The translations under genes were made by a program, and so were the position numbers. From contig DAIDJG010000272.1 of NCBI GenBank assembly GCA_027451445.1, positions 46,049 through 110,048 on the forward strand: a stretch of 64,000 bases of DNA, given 5' to 3'. The notes below the pieces were generated by a model. That model worked only from the letters and a program-made list of their open reading frames with translations, made no database searches and was not told where the DNA came from. The DNA is from Singulisphaera sp. GTDB taxonomy: Bacteria; Planctomycetota; Planctomycetia; Isosphaerales; Isosphaeraceae. Positions 37,570 to 47,157 of the stretch are shown here, in pieces; the stretch's first letter is position 1, and the number at the start of each line of letters is the position of its first letter.

Positions 37570-39687
37570 ATGAGACGACGCGGATCCTCGCTCTGCGCGA
37601 CGTTCTGGTTTCTTGGCCTCCTACCCGGCCTCCCTACGGTGGCGGCTCCTCCGAAGTCGGACCACTGGGCGTTCCAGCCGGTAAGCCGTCCGGCGCTGCC
37701 CGCGGTGAAAAATGTTGACTGGTGTCGCAACCCAATCGACCGGTTTGTGCTGGCCAAACTCGAGGAACGGGGTTGGTCGCCTCCACCGGCCGTTCGTCCG
37801 GAAGCGCTCCTGCGGCGTCTCACGTTCGATCTCAACGGACTGCCTCCCTCCCCCGAGCAGCGTGACGCCTTCTTGAACGACCGGTCTCCTGAGGCGACCG
37901 AACGGCTCGTGGACGACCTGCTGGCGAGGCCGGCATACGGCGAGCGCTGGGCGAGGCACTGGCTGGATGTGGTCCGTTTCGCCGAGTCGAATGGCTACGA
38001 GCGCGACGCCGCCAAGCCGTCAGCCTGGCGCTATCGCGACTATGTCATTCGCGCGTTCAATCAGAACCTACCCTTTGACCGCTTCCTCATCGAGCAACTC
38101 GCGGGTGACGAGCTGGCGGACGCCGATCGCGAGACGATCATCGCGACGACGTACTACCGGCTCGGCCCCTGGGACGACGAACCGGCCGACCCCAAGCAAG
38201 ACCGATTCGATCAGCTTGACGACATCGTCAGCACGACGTCCGAAGTGTTCCTGGGGCTGACGCTTGCCTGCGCACGCTGTCACGACCACAAGTTCGAGCC
38301 CCTGGCCATGCGCGACTACTACGGGTTGGTCGCGGTGTTCAATGGACTGATTCGTCCCCAAAAGGGCCGAACGGGACTGGAAGTCCCCGTAGGAACCAGA
38401 GCGGAGTTGGAGGCGGTCGCGGTCGGCGAGCGAGCGGTCGCTCAGCTCAAGCAGCGAGCGAGCGCACGAGGAACGGCGGTCACACGAATCGTCGCGCGAC
38501 TCCTTGATGGACGCTTCCTGCCAGTCATCGACGATTTCAAAACCCTCGCCCGAACTGAGCCTGCACAGCACGTCGCCGACTTTCAGAAAGAGTCCCGATT
38601 ACGGGACTTGCTCGCCAGGACGCCGAAAGCACACGTTTTCATCGAGCCGAAGGCCGAACCTCCTGAGACGTACCTGCTATTGCGCGGGCAGGCTGCGAAT
38701 CCCGGCCCGGAAGTCGCGCCTGGCGTGCCGGTGGTACTCGCATCCAGTCCCTTGACGTTTCCCGCGCCCGGTGAGCGGACGAGTTTGCGACGGTTGACGC
38801 TCGCGCAGTGGCTCGCGCGCCCGGAACACCCATTAACGGCCCGCGTGATTGTGAATCGGGTTTGGCAGCACCATTTCGGGGAAGGGCTGGTGCGCACTCC
38901 CAGCGACTTCGGCACGATGGGCGATGCGCCAACCCATCCCGAGCTGCTCGACTGGCTCGCCGACTGGTTCGTGAATCACGGCTGGTCGATCAAGGCACTG
39001 CATCGGTTGATTCTTGCGAGTAACACCTACCGCATGGGATCGCAGTCCAACCCAGTGTACGCGGCCGACGATCCCGAGAATCGGCTCCTATGGCACCGGC
39101 CTGCGCGGCGGCTGGACGTCGAAGCCATTCGCGACGCGATGCTCGTGGTGAGCGGCCAGGCGAACAAGATAATGTACGGTGTGAGCATGTACCCGACGAT
39201 CCCCTCGCAGGCGCTCGAAGCGCACAGCGACCCCGACAAGGTCTGGCGAGCCTCGGAGGAATCGGAATCCAGTCGACGGACCATTTACGCGTTCGTCAAA
39301 CGCTCTCTGCCGGTGCCGATGCTCGAAGTGTTCGACTTCTGCGACACCGCGCGTTCAACGGCAAAGCGCAGCATGACCAGTGTCGCACCACAGGCGTTAA
39401 CGCTCTTCAATGGGGATTTCGTGAACCGACAGGCTCACCACTTCGCGACCCGTCTGGAATGCGAGGTGGGCACGGATCCCCAGCGCCAGGTCGAGCACGC
39501 CATTCTGCTGGCTCTCGGACGGCATTCGACCGAAACGGAGAAGGCGCGGCTATTACGGTTTCTCGAAGACGAGGCAACCGCGCTTGCGCACCAACCAGAG
39601 AAAACGCCTCGTACCCGACAGCGCGAAGCGCTCGAGCAGATGTGTCGCGCTCTGTTCAATCTCAACGAATTTGTCTATTTCGATTGA
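37570..39687 (+). CDS. DUF1549/DUF1553 protein with haem-binding motif, secreted
   Basis: The 705-residue protein carries a signal peptide (residues 1-27), a DUF1549 domain and a DUF1553 domain. A C-A-R-C-H haem motif occurs at 234-238 inside the DUF1549 part, as in the planctomycete PSCyt2/PSD1 family. The usual N-terminal PSCyt1 cytochrome domain is not present, so this is the shorter architecture. DUF1553 has the conserved NRVWQHHFGEGLVRTPSDFG at about 424-443. The DUF1501 gene follows in the same direction 43 bases later, which is the standard planctomycete pair. The biochemical role of these proteins remains unsettled. Confidence 0.94.
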   Translation: MRRRGSSLCATFWFLGLLPGLPTVAAPPKSDHWAFQPVSRPALPAVKNVDWCRNPIDRFVLAKLEERGWSPPPAVRPEALLRRLTFDLNGLPPSPEQRDAFLNDRSPEATERLVDDLLARPAYGERWARHWLDVVRFAESNGYERDAAKPSAWRYRDYVIRAFNQNLPFDRFLIEQLAGDELADADRETIIATTYYRLGPWDDEPADPKQDRFDQLDDIVSTTSEVFLGLTLACARCHDHKFEPLAMRDYYGLVAVFNGLIRPQKGRTGLEVPVGTRAELEAVAVGERAVAQLKQRASARGTAVTRIVARLLDGRFLPVIDDFKTLARTEPAQHVADFQKESRLRDLLARTPKAHVFIEPKAEPPETYLLLRGQAANPGPEVAPGVPVVLASSPLTFPAPGERTSLRRLTLAQWLARPEHPLTARVIVNRVWQHHFGEGLVRTPSDFGTMGDAPTHPELLDWLADWFVNHGWSIKALHRLILASNTYRMGSQSNPVYAADDPENRLLWHRPARRLDVEAIRDAMLVVSGQANKIMYGVSMYPTIPSQALEAHSDPDKVWRASEESESSRRTIYAFVKRSLPVPMLEVFDFCDTARSTAKRSMTSVAPQALTLFNGDFVNRQAHHFATRLECEVGTDPQRQVEHAILLALGRHSTETEKARLLRFLEDEATALAHQPEKTPRTRQREALEQMCRALFNLNEFVYFD

Positions 39688-39730
39688 TGCGCCCTATCCG
39701 TCGTCGATTGACTTGCCGGGAGGGAACGTG

Positions 39731-41194
39731 ATGAGACCTTTGGCTCGCTTCGTTCCGAATCGCACACCGTGCGGCAGGACGCGCCGGCAGTTCCTCTGGG
39801 AAGCTGCGGGGGGATTCGGGGGCCTCGCTCTTCTCGATTTGCTGTCGCGCGATGGATTCTTCGAGCCCACGGCGGTCGCCGCGGACCAATCGCCGCTCAC
39901 CTCCAAGCCGTCCCATTTCCCGGCGCGGGCGAAGCACGTGATCTTTCTCTTCATGAACGGGGCACCAAGCCACGTCGACACGTTCGACCATAAGCCGGCC
40001 CTCGCCCGCTATCATGGGACCGCGTATGCAGGAAAGACGCGCATCGGTTCGAACGGTCGACCCGTCGGACACCTCATGCGTTCGCCATTCCCGTTCACCA
40101 AGCACGGCGAGAGCGGGCTGGAAGTCAGCAGCCTCTTTCCGTTCACCTCCCAATTCGCAGACGACCTGTGCGTGATCCGATCAATGTACACGGACACGGC
40201 AGCGCATGCCTCGGGCTGTATTCAACTGAACACGGGGAGCGTGTTGCTCGGCAAGCCAAGCCTGGGATCGTGGCTCAGTTACGGATTGGGGACTGAGAAC
40301 GAGAGCCTACCCAGCTTCGTGGTGATGACCGACCCGCGAGGGGGCCCAATCGGAGGCGCATCGAACTGGTCGAGCGGTTTCATGCCCGCCGCATACCAAG
40401 GGACACTCTTTCGGGGCCGAGGTTCACCGCTGCTCGACCTTGCCACTCCCGACGGCGTCAGCCCGCGCACTCAGCGACATACGCTCGACCTGCTTCAGGA
40501 CCTCAATCAAGAACATCGCGCGGCCCGGCCGGAGGCTGCGGAGTTGGCCGCGCGGATCCAGACGTACGAGCTCGCGTACAAGATGCAGGTCTCGGCCGCC
40601 GAGGTCGTCGACCTGGATCGGGAAGATGCTTCAACGCGCGCTCTTTACGGTCTGGACGATGACCGAACTCGCGACTTCGGCCGGAAATGTCTGATCGCGC
40701 GCAGATTGATCGAAAAGGGAGTGCGCTTCGTCCAACTTTACTCGGGGGGCGGACATCTCGAAGACACGTGGGACGGCCACTCCGACTGCATCGCGAATCA
40801 CAAGCTCCACGCCAGTGAAACCGACCAACCCATCGGTGCGCTCGTCACCGACTTGAAACGAAGCGGCCTCTGGGACGAGACCCTCTTGATCTGGGGTGGC
40901 GAATTCGGCCGCACGCCCACGAGTGAGGGCCTGAACAAGCCGGGAAGAGACCACAATCCCTTCGGATTCTGCATGTGGCTTGCCGGTGCGGGCGTCAAAG
41001 GCGGGCAAACCATCGGCGCCACGGACGAGCTCGGCTTCAACGCTGTGGAGGATCGCAGTCACATCTCAGATCTCCATGCGACCATCCTCCACTTGATGGG
41101 CATGGACCATACGAAGTTGACATTCTTCTATCAGGGGCTTGATCAGCGCTTGACGGGTGTGCGAGGAAGGGTCATCGAGAAGGTCTGCGGGTGA
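39731..41194 (+). CDS. DUF1501 protein with Tat signal
   Basis: The 487-residue protein begins with a twin-arginine leader (RRQFLW, R18-R19, then a hydrophobic stretch), so a folded protein is exported by Tat. DUF1501 members belong to the alkaline-phosphatase/sulfatase superfamily, seen in HVIFLFMNGAPSHVDTFDHKP, IWGGEFGRTP and RDHNPFGF. The ATG at 39731 has a GGAGGG 8 bases upstream; a start 147 bases earlier would overlap the previous gene and lies upstream of the Tat motif. It is paired with the DUF1549/DUF1553 gene. Confidence 0.94.
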   Translation: MRPLARFVPNRTPCGRTRRQFLWEAAGGFGGLALLDLLSRDGFFEPTAVAADQSPLTSKPSHFPARAKHVIFLFMNGAPSHVDTFDHKPALARYHGTAYAGKTRIGSNGRPVGHLMRSPFPFTKHGESGLEVSSLFPFTSQFADDLCVIRSMYTDTAAHASGCIQLNTGSVLLGKPSLGSWLSYGLGTENESLPSFVVMTDPRGGPIGGASNWSSGFMPAAYQGTLFRGRGSPLLDLATPDGVSPRTQRHTLDLLQDLNQEHRAARPEAAELAARIQTYELAYKMQVSAAEVVDLDREDASTRALYGLDDDRTRDFGRKCLIARRLIEKGVRFVQLYSGGGHLEDTWDGHSDCIANHKLHASETDQPIGALVTDLKRSGLWDETLLIWGGEFGRTPTSEGLNKPGRDHNPFGFCMWLAGAGVKGGQTIGATDELGFNAVEDRSHISDLHATILHLMGMDHTKLTFFYQGLDQRLTGVRGRVIEKVCG

Positions 41195-41781
41195 AGCAGG
41201 AAGGACCGGCGATCGGAGTCCCAAGCAGCCGGCCCCTCCTTGTGGCTCGGAGTTGAGAGGAGACGCGGTAACCGGAGTTACCAGCTTCCGGATGTCCCCC
41301 ACAACGTCGTACTGAGACGGACTCCGGCCGCCGGAACAGCATCGAGCAATCCCTCGCGGAACCAACGCGTCCAGCCACGAGGACGACGGACGTCACGGCG
41401 GATTCCGTGTAACTTGCGACGTTTCTTTGCACTCATTGGGATCATGCCTCGAAATGGGCGATGATGGGGTCTGAGAGAGGCATGATCCTGAAATGCAAGC
41501 CGCATACCATAACGGCCTTCAATCTGTTTGTGCGTGCGAGCGACTGCGATCACCTACGCAAAATCAGCCTGAAAACCGCGGCATTAGTGCCAGACTCTTC
41601 GGATTTCACCAGACTTGTGAATCCAACCGCTTTGATGATGTTGCCCGGTCCGACAGTCACATTGTTACAACGGCTCTTGCGCGACGTTCAACCATCGTCG
41701 CTGCAAAAGCGCGCAAGCAGCCGGCAAGATCGAGCCGTCCGGCTCGCTCTGGTGAGAAACCTCGTGAAGCATCACCGGCGC
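41195..41781. other. 587-base intergenic region, no gene seen
   Basis: The region lies between the convergent DUF1501 gene and the kinase gene. Frames that cross it are antisense shadows of the kinase gene or have no recognisable motif. No terminator-grade hairpin was found. Confidence 0.5.
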
Positions 41782-42939
41782 TCAACGAGTCCGGGAGCCG
41801 AACCGTTCCAGATCCTGTGCCAACGCCGCGGCCGACCCGTAGCGCTTCGCCGGGTCGTGTGCAATTGCCTTTCCAATGATCTGATCCAGCTCGTCGGGCA
41901 GGTTCGGCACGAGCGTCGCAGGACGCGACGGCTGCGTCGTGGCCAGATAACCCGCAACGCACGATCGGTGCATACCAGCAGGGATCCGCCTGGGGTGTTC
42001 GAGCGCGACCGCTTCGTAGAGCGTGACTCCGAGGGCGTAAATGTCACTGAGCCGCTCATCGCCAACCTGACCAAGAAGCTTCTCAGGCGACATATACATC
42101 AGCGTCCCGGACGAGTCTTCCTCGGCCGGCGTCTCGTCGTCGAGCCCCCGCGCCAGGCCGAGATCCGCGAGGAAGGCCAGACGCTCGTCCCAACGGTCGA
42201 GCAGAATGTTCGCCGGCTTGATATCACGATGGACGACGAGCCGTTCGTGAGCGGCCGCCAATGCACGCGCAATTCGTGCGATGAGACGAACGATGGCTCG
42301 GCGATATCCTGATTCCGTGAGACCTTCCCACCAGGTTTTGGGGGCGACCAGTCCCGATTCCATGACCCCCCGGCGATGGGAAATAGCGTCGGCCAGCGTT
42401 CCCCCTTCGACTAGAGGCATGGCCTGGTAGACGTAGCCGTCGCTCTCTCCCACGTCCAGTGTCGGCAGCCAGGGGGGACTCGGTAAGCGGTGGCTCAGCC
42501 CCACGGCCTGAAAGAACCGCGAGCGCTGTTCGGGGTCGCTCGACGATTCCGGCGGCAGGATCTTCAAAGCCACAGGAGCCAGCTTCGGCGCGATTTGCAC
42601 CGCCTTCCACACCTGCGACTGGCTCCCGTGCCCTTGCCGCCCGATGAGTTGATAGCGTCCCAGACGGCGCGGAGGGCTTGCAGACGGAGGGTCGGGGCGC
42701 CAATTGCCCTTGCAGGCGGCATGCAGCTTGGCCAGGATCGCCGAGGAGCCCCAGAACTCGGAGTTCGGGGTTGAGGGCACCGGATCGTCAGAGTTCTCGT
42801 CCTCGCGCTCCTCTGACAGTTCGAGGAGGGCCAGGAGTTCACCCGCCCCGGAGTGTGTCGTCAGCGGCCGTAGCGAGGTCAGGCGGGAGAATCCAAATGC
42901 AGAATCCAAGCCAGGAGTTTGAACGGTAGAAAAGCTCAT
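41782..42939 (-). CDS. serine/threonine protein kinase without transmembrane segment
   Basis: The ATG at 42939 gives 385 residues: a 90-residue N-terminal extension rich in Ser, Glu and Pro, then a complete kinase domain. The glycine loop is GRQGHGSQSQV, the ATP-lysine is K126 in VALKIL, the catalytic loop is HRDIKPANIL, the metal site is DLG rather than DFG, and the activation end is MYMSPE. All catalytic residues are present. The DLG variant is common in planctomycete kinases. It has no membrane anchor or sensor domain, so it probably acts in the cytoplasm. It could phosphorylate partners read by the FHA proteins at 6110-8524, but linkage is not shown. Confidence 0.9.
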   Translation of the reverse strand: MSFSTVQTPGLDSAFGFSRLTSLRPLTTHSGAGELLALLELSEEREDENSDDPVPSTPNSEFWGSSAILAKLHAACKGNWRPDPPSASPPRRLGRYQLIGRQGHGSQSQVWKAVQIAPKLAPVALKILPPESSSDPEQRSRFFQAVGLSHRLPSPPWLPTLDVGESDGYVYQAMPLVEGGTLADAISHRRGVMESGLVAPKTWWEGLTESGYRRAIVRLIARIARALAAAHERLVVHRDIKPANILLDRWDERLAFLADLGLARGLDDETPAEEDSSGTLMYMSPEKLLGQVGDERLSDIYALGVTLYEAVALEHPRRIPAGMHRSCVAGYLATTQPSRPATLVPNLPDELDQIIGKAIAHDPAKRYGSAAALAQDLERFGSRTR

Positions 42940-43146
42940 ACCATTAACTTTCGGAAATACCAAGGTCTCAAGTAGGGGGCACGATAACAAGAAACGTGGA
43001 CTTGAGAGCGGCTTCCAAGGGATCGGGAACGGTTTTTCGCAGTTTCACCAAATAGGCTTAAACTCACTCGACTTTAATATCAATCATGGCTGAAACCCGA
43101 TCACCACGATTCTTGTATGGGGCATTAGATCGAATTGCGGGTGGCA

Positions 43147-43180
43147 GAGAGTGCGTGTTCCCAAAAAACAACGCACTCTC
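43147..43180. terminator. 10-bp perfect inverted repeat
   Basis: Arms 43147-43156 and 43171-43180 are exact reverse complements around a 14-base loop holding an A6 run (T6 on the minus strand). It sits 29 bases past the stop of the sulfatase gene on the minus strand and is a plausible terminator for it. Confidence 0.45.
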
Positions 43181-43209
43181 GTCGATCATTCAAAACGCGT
43201 CTGCATGGG

Positions 43210-44838
43210 TCACTGCCCTGTCGACTTACGTTGCTGCGCTTTTTTCGGGGTTGCCGGAGGCGTAATCGAAGACTCGGGAGGGTCCTTGTCCGTGACTTTG
43301 AGCTCCTTGCGAAGCCGTTCGAGGTCACGGGTCAGGTCTTGTTGAGTCTGGGCGTATTCCGGTTGGTCGAACACGCTGCGCAACTCGAGCGGATCCTTCT
43401 GAAGGTCGAAGAGTTCCCAGTAGTTGGCGGATGGCTCGTAGAAGTGAACGAGCTTGTAGCGATCGGTCACAACGCCATCGTGGCGCTGGACGTTGTGCGG
43501 ACCTGGATATTCGTAATAGTGGTAATAGAAGCTCTTCCGCCAGTCGGCCGGGGTTTGTCCCCGCAAGATCGGCTGGAGGCTACGCCCTTGCATTTCGCTG
43601 GGGATTTCCACCCCGGCGACGTCCAGAAACGTTTCGGCGAAGTCGAGGTTTGAGACCAGGTCCTTGTTCACGCTCCCGGGCTTCACCACACGGGGCCAGC
43701 GCACGAGGAGAGGAGTGCGCAATGATTCCTCGAAGATCCAGCGCTTGTCGAACCAGCCGTGCTCGCCGAGGTAGAAGCCCTGGTCGGAGGTGTAGATGAC
43801 GATCGTGTTCTCAGCCAGTCCCTCGTCATCAAGGTATCTCAACAAGCGGCCGACGGAGTCGTCGACGCCCTTGATGCAGCCCAAGTAGTCGTGCAGGTAG
43901 CGGTTGTACTTCCAGCGAACGAGGTCCTTGCCCTCGAGTCCTGCCTTGCGAAACGCTTCGTTGCGGGGCTCGTAGTAGGCGTCCCAGGCCTTGCGCTGGT
44001 CGGGGTTGAGCTGCGGGGGCGCGACGAGTTTGAGGTCCTTGGGAGTCATCGTCCTGGCGATCGTCATGTCTTGTCCGTGCTCCGCCGAGCCGCGCCCGGC
44101 GTAGTCGTCGAACAGCGTCGCCGGTTCGGGATAGGAGCGGTCGTTGTCGTGGCCGAGATGCCGGAGCGCGGGCTCCCATTCACGGTGGGGCGCTTTGTGC
44201 TGGCACATCAGAACGAACGGCCGCTCGCGGTCGCGCTTCTTCAGCCAATCGAGCGACAGATCCGTGATCACGTCGCAGACGTAACCTTCGTGCTTCACGT
44301 TCCGGCCGTTATCGATCATCGGTGGGTTGTAATAGACCCCTTGGCCCGGGAGGATATGCCAGTAGTCGAAACCCGTCGGCTCGGTCACCAGGTGCCATTT
44401 GCCAACGAGCGCCGTCTGGTATCCCGACGCCTTCAGGAGCTTCGCAAACGTCGTCTGTGCGCCGTTAAAGCGGCTGTTCGTGTTGTTGTAGAATCCATTC
44501 ATGTGGCTATACTTGCCGGTCAGCACCGTCGCACGGCTGGGGCCGCAGATGGAGTTGGGCACGATGCAGCGATCGAACCGCATCCCCTCGCGCGCAATGC
44601 GGTCGATGTTCGGGGTGTCGATCAGCTTGCGCGGATCGTTGTAGGCGCTGATGGCCTGGTAGGCGTGGTCGTCAGAGAAAAAGAACACGATGTTCGGCCG
44701 TTTGGCCGCGTTCGGCGCAGCCGACGACTCGGTCACGTTCAATCCAATGAGACACAGGGAGAACAGACCCGCCAGCCTCGCGATCTTTCCGGCGGAACGC
44801 TGCATTCTCAATGATTTTGGCATTCGCCACACTCGCAT
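43210..44838 (-). CDS. secreted sulfatase with FGly-type motif
   Basis: From the ATG at 44838, behind GGGAGGG, the 542-residue protein has a signal peptide ending near S-S-A (38-40) and the sulfatase core. The metal-binding [11 protein letters not shown] (51-61) and the formylglycine motif C98[10 protein letters not shown] are intact, so it should be an active type-I sulfatase after FGE maturation. Later blocks include [12 protein letters not shown] and [17 protein letters not shown] longer frame upstream of 44838 adds 85 residues without sulfatase similarity. Planctomycetes encode many such enzymes for degrading sulfated polysaccharides. Confidence 0.95.
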   Translation of the reverse strand: MRVWRMPKSLRMQRSAGKIARLAGLFSLCLIGLNVTESSAAPNAAKRPNIVFFFSDDHAYQAISAYNDPRKLIDTPNIDRIAREGMRFDRCIVPNSICGPSRATVLTGKYSHMNGFYNNTNSRFNGAQTTFAKLLKASGYQTALVGKWHLVTEPTGFDYWHILPGQGVYYNPPMIDNGRNVKHEGYVCDVITDLSLDWLKKRDRERPFVLMCQHKAPHREWEPALRHLGHDNDRSYPEPATLFDDYAGRGSAEHGQDMTIARTMTPKDLKLVAPPQLNPDQRKAWDAYYEPRNEAFRKAGLEGKDLVRWKYNRYLHDYLGCIKGVDDSVGRLLRYLDDEGLAENTIVIYTSDQGFYLGEHGWFDKRWIFEESLRTPLLVRWPRVVKPGSVNKDLVSNLDFAETFLDVAGVEIPSEMQGRSLQPILRGQTPADWRKSFYYHYYEYPGPHNVQRHDGVVTDRYKLVHFYEPSANYWELFDLQKDPLELRSVFDQPEYAQTQQDLTRDLERLRKELKVTDKDPPESSITPPATPKKAQQRKSTGQ

Positions 44839-45052
44839 GTTGATTCCCTCCCGGTGTGTGCCGGCCGACGTCAGGCGCCGGCTGCACATCCATTCGTTTG
44901 CGCTGCCGGAGCGACCCGGCACGACCCGAGCCCCTGTTGTAAGGCGGGCACGCTCGCTTCTCAATGAGCGCGTGGCGCAAAATGAGGCCGGGACCCCAGG
45001 GCGATCCCCGGCCTTCCTCCGGAGGAGGCCGACCGAGTGAAACCGCAGGCGT

Positions 45053-45655
45053 TCAGTGCGACTCTTCGATCGACACGTTCCAGTACGCCTCACTCAGGAA
45101 GCGCGACCAGCTCGCGATGCGGATGTTGCTCGCGTGATAGAGCGGTTTCCAGGCGGGCCGAAAAGGGGGGCGACGGAGCCTCATGCCGGCCTGTTCCGGG
45201 GTTCGGTTGGCCTTGCGCGCGTTGCAGGCGACGCAGGCGAGAACGCAGTTTTCCCAGGTCGTCGTTCCGCCCTGGGCGCGAGGGAGTACGTGGTCGATGG
45301 TCAGTTCTTCGCTGCCGGGGCGTTCGCCGCAATACTGGCACGTCGAATGGTCGCGCTTGAACACGTTGCGACGGCTGAAGGTCACGGCATTCTGGCGGGG
45401 GCGGTCATGCTGACGAAGCGTCAGGACCTCGGGAACACGAAGATGGAACGAGACGGTGCGGATGAAGGGTTCCCCTTCGCGAGGGGAGAGCCGGGCCCAG
45501 TCGGCCCAGGTGTACTGCTGGAAGTCATCGGGGTCGACCACGAAGGCCGACTCGTTCCACAACATGGTCAACGAGCGGGCCACGGTGGCCACATGGACCG
45601 GCTGCCAGAGCCGGTTCAACACCAGGGTTGGTCGTTCCAGCACACCACACGACAT
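45053..45655 (-). CDS. HNH endonuclease family protein
   Basis: The 200-residue protein has an HNH core with zinc-finger-like cysteines: CQYCGE, then [10 protein letters not shown] and [12 protein letters not shown]. The first His of the HNH is in IDHVLPR; the Asn/His set completes the nuclease-like ββα fold. It starts at 45655 behind GGGAGG. The N-terminal half ([19 protein letters not shown]) is typical of a widely distributed bacterial family of unknown target. It is immediately downstream of a damaged tRNA-like sequence, so tRNA-associated insertion is conceivable. It is also possible that it is an ordinary housekeeping gene. Confidence 0.88.
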   Translation of the reverse strand: MSCGVLERPTLVLNRLWQPVHVATVARSLTMLWNESAFVVDPDDFQQYTWADWARLSPREGEPFIRTVSFHLRVPEVLTLRQHDRPRQNAVTFSRRNVFKRDHSTCQYCGERPGSEELTIDHVLPRAQGGTTTWENCVLACVACNARKANRTPEQAGMRLRRPPFRPAWKPLYHASNIRIASWSRFLSEAYWNVSIEESH

Positions 45656-45680
45656 GAACGCTAGCCTCCCGACGCCGCCA

Positions 45681-45765
45681 GGGGACCGGGGGAATCGAAC
45701 CCCCTTTGGTTCGCGACCCAGGGATGGGTCACGTGTGTCTTACCATTTAAGCAGACGAGGGGCGG
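45681..45765 (-). tRNA. tRNA-like sequence, acceptor stem not closed
   Basis: On the minus strand a T arm is clear: 5-bp GGGGG/CCCCC stem with a TTCGATT loop (45688-45704). A D arm is present: GTCT/AGAC around GCTTAAATGGTA. A hairpin in the anticodon position has a strong GACCC/GGGTC stem but only a 6-base loop ATCCCT, whereas tRNAs need 7. The 3' acceptor strand GGTCCCC has no matching 5' partner: the bases before the D arm are CCGCCCC. No CCA is encoded. If the CCC is taken as anticodon, the identity would be glycine. It is probably a decayed or unusual tRNA gene. Confidence 0.5.
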
Positions 45766-45879
45766 TTGTTGCGAGCCCCCTAACCCGGCAAATCACACCG
45801 TTCGAAGCCGACTGACGGCATCTGCTCCAGGCTGGTAGGATGTCGAAAGTGTTCGCACCACCGAGGCCCGAGGTCTGTC

Positions 45880-47142
45880 ATGAAAGCTGAGATCCTTTCC
45901 ATAGGGACTGAACTGGTGAGCGGCCAATCCCTCGACACGAACAGCCAGTGGCTAAGCCGAGAGCTCAACCGGTTCGGGATCGCGGTTCACTTTCACACGA
46001 CACTCGGCGACGACCTGGATGAAAACGTTTCCGCGTTTCGTATCGCGTTTGACCGGGCAGAGTTGGTCTTGATGACGGGAGGCCTTGGCCCGACCCAGGA
46101 CGATCTGACGCGTGAGGCCTTGGCGCAGGTTGCGGGCGTGCCGCTCGTCGAAAACGCGGAGTCGCTTGCGGCCATCGAGGCGATGTTCGCAAGGCGCAAC
46201 CGGCCGATGGCGCCTCGAAATCGCGTGCAGGCCTTGTTACCGGAAGGCGCGGATCCCCTCCCGAACTCCGTCGGCACGGCACCCGGTATTTGGATGCAGG
46301 TGGGACGTTCCGTCGCTGCGTGTCTGCCGGGGGTCCCGCATGAGATGCGGCTGATGTTCGAAGAACAGGTCTTGCCCCGTCTGCGCAGGGCGGGCTGGAT
46401 CACCAATACGATCGTCCATCGCAAGATCAACCTGTTTGGAAAAGGGGAGTCGGACATTGAAGCGGAGGCGTTCGACCTGACGGCCAGGGGGCGGAAACCC
46501 GAGGTCGGTATCACTGCTCACGACGCCACCATCAGCTTTCGCATCACCGGCGAAGGCCGCACGGAAGAGGAAGCGCTTCGCTCTATCGAGCCGACCGTGC
46601 TCCTGATCCACGAACGGTTCGGCCCACTGATTGTGGGTGAAGGCGCAGAGGATGTGATCGACGGGCTCGTCGCCCAGCTCAAGCGGACCAACGCGACGAT
46701 TGCGACCGCCGAGTCGTGCACTGGCGGGTTGATCGCCCACACGATCACCAACGTGCCTGGCGTGAGTCCGTACTTTCCCGGCGGGGTGGTCAGCTACGCG
46801 AACGAAGCCAAGGTCAACCTACTCGGCGTGCCTGAGAACCTGATTGCGACCCATGGAGCCGTGAGTGCGGAAGTTGCCGAGGCGATGGCAACGGGCGTCC
46901 GCGATCGATTCAAGGCCGACCTGGGGCTCAGCGTGACGGGTGTCGCCGGGCCATCGGGAGGGACGCCGGAGAAACCGGTCGGCCTGGTATACCTCGGTTT
47001 GGCGACGGCAAGCGGAGTGCACACCCGCCGCCTCGAGATCGGCCCTGAGCAACCTCGCCACGTCATTCAGTCCCGTTCGGCCAAGCAAGCCCTCAACTGG
47101 GCACGGGTCGCCCTGATGCCCCTACCGGACGCACCGGGATAA
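45880..47142 (+). CDS. cinA: CinA family protein (NMN amidohydrolase / pyrophosphatase)
   Basis: A full-length 420-residue CinA. The N-terminal MoCF-type domain (about 1-170) has ILSIGTELVSGQ, MTGGLGPTQDD and CLPGVPHEM. The C-terminal PncC domain (about 255-415) has TAESCTGGLIAHTITNVPG and VTGVAGPSGGTPEKPVGLVYLG. The enzyme deamidates NMN and hydrolyses ADP-ribose-type compounds in NAD recycling. It ends 15 bases from the stop of the convergent MBL gene. Confidence 0.96.
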   Translation: MKAEILSIGTELVSGQSLDTNSQWLSRELNRFGIAVHFHTTLGDDLDENVSAFRIAFDRAELVLMTGGLGPTQDDLTREALAQVAGVPLVENAESLAAIEAMFARRNRPMAPRNRVQALLPEGADPLPNSVGTAPGIWMQVGRSVAACLPGVPHEMRLMFEEQVLPRLRRAGWITNTIVHRKINLFGKGESDIEAEAFDLTARGRKPEVGITAHDATISFRITGEGRTEEEALRSIEPTVLLIHERFGPLIVGEGAEDVIDGLVAQLKRTNATIATAESCTGGLIAHTITNVPGVSPYFPGGVVSYANEAKVNLLGVPENLIATHGAVSAEVAEAMATGVRDRFKADLGLSVTGVAGPSGGTPEKPVGLVYLGLATASGVHTRRLEIGPEQPRHVIQSRSAKQALNWARVALMPLPDAPG

Positions 47143-47157
47143 GCCAGGCTGGCGTTG

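Noticed and set aside
41461..42312. 283-codon plus-strand frame over the kinase gene
   Set aside because: Antisense to a kinase with all catalytic motifs.
45681..45765. A normal functional tRNA
   Set aside because: The anticodon loop has 6 bases and the acceptor strands do not pair, so it is called only as tRNA-like.
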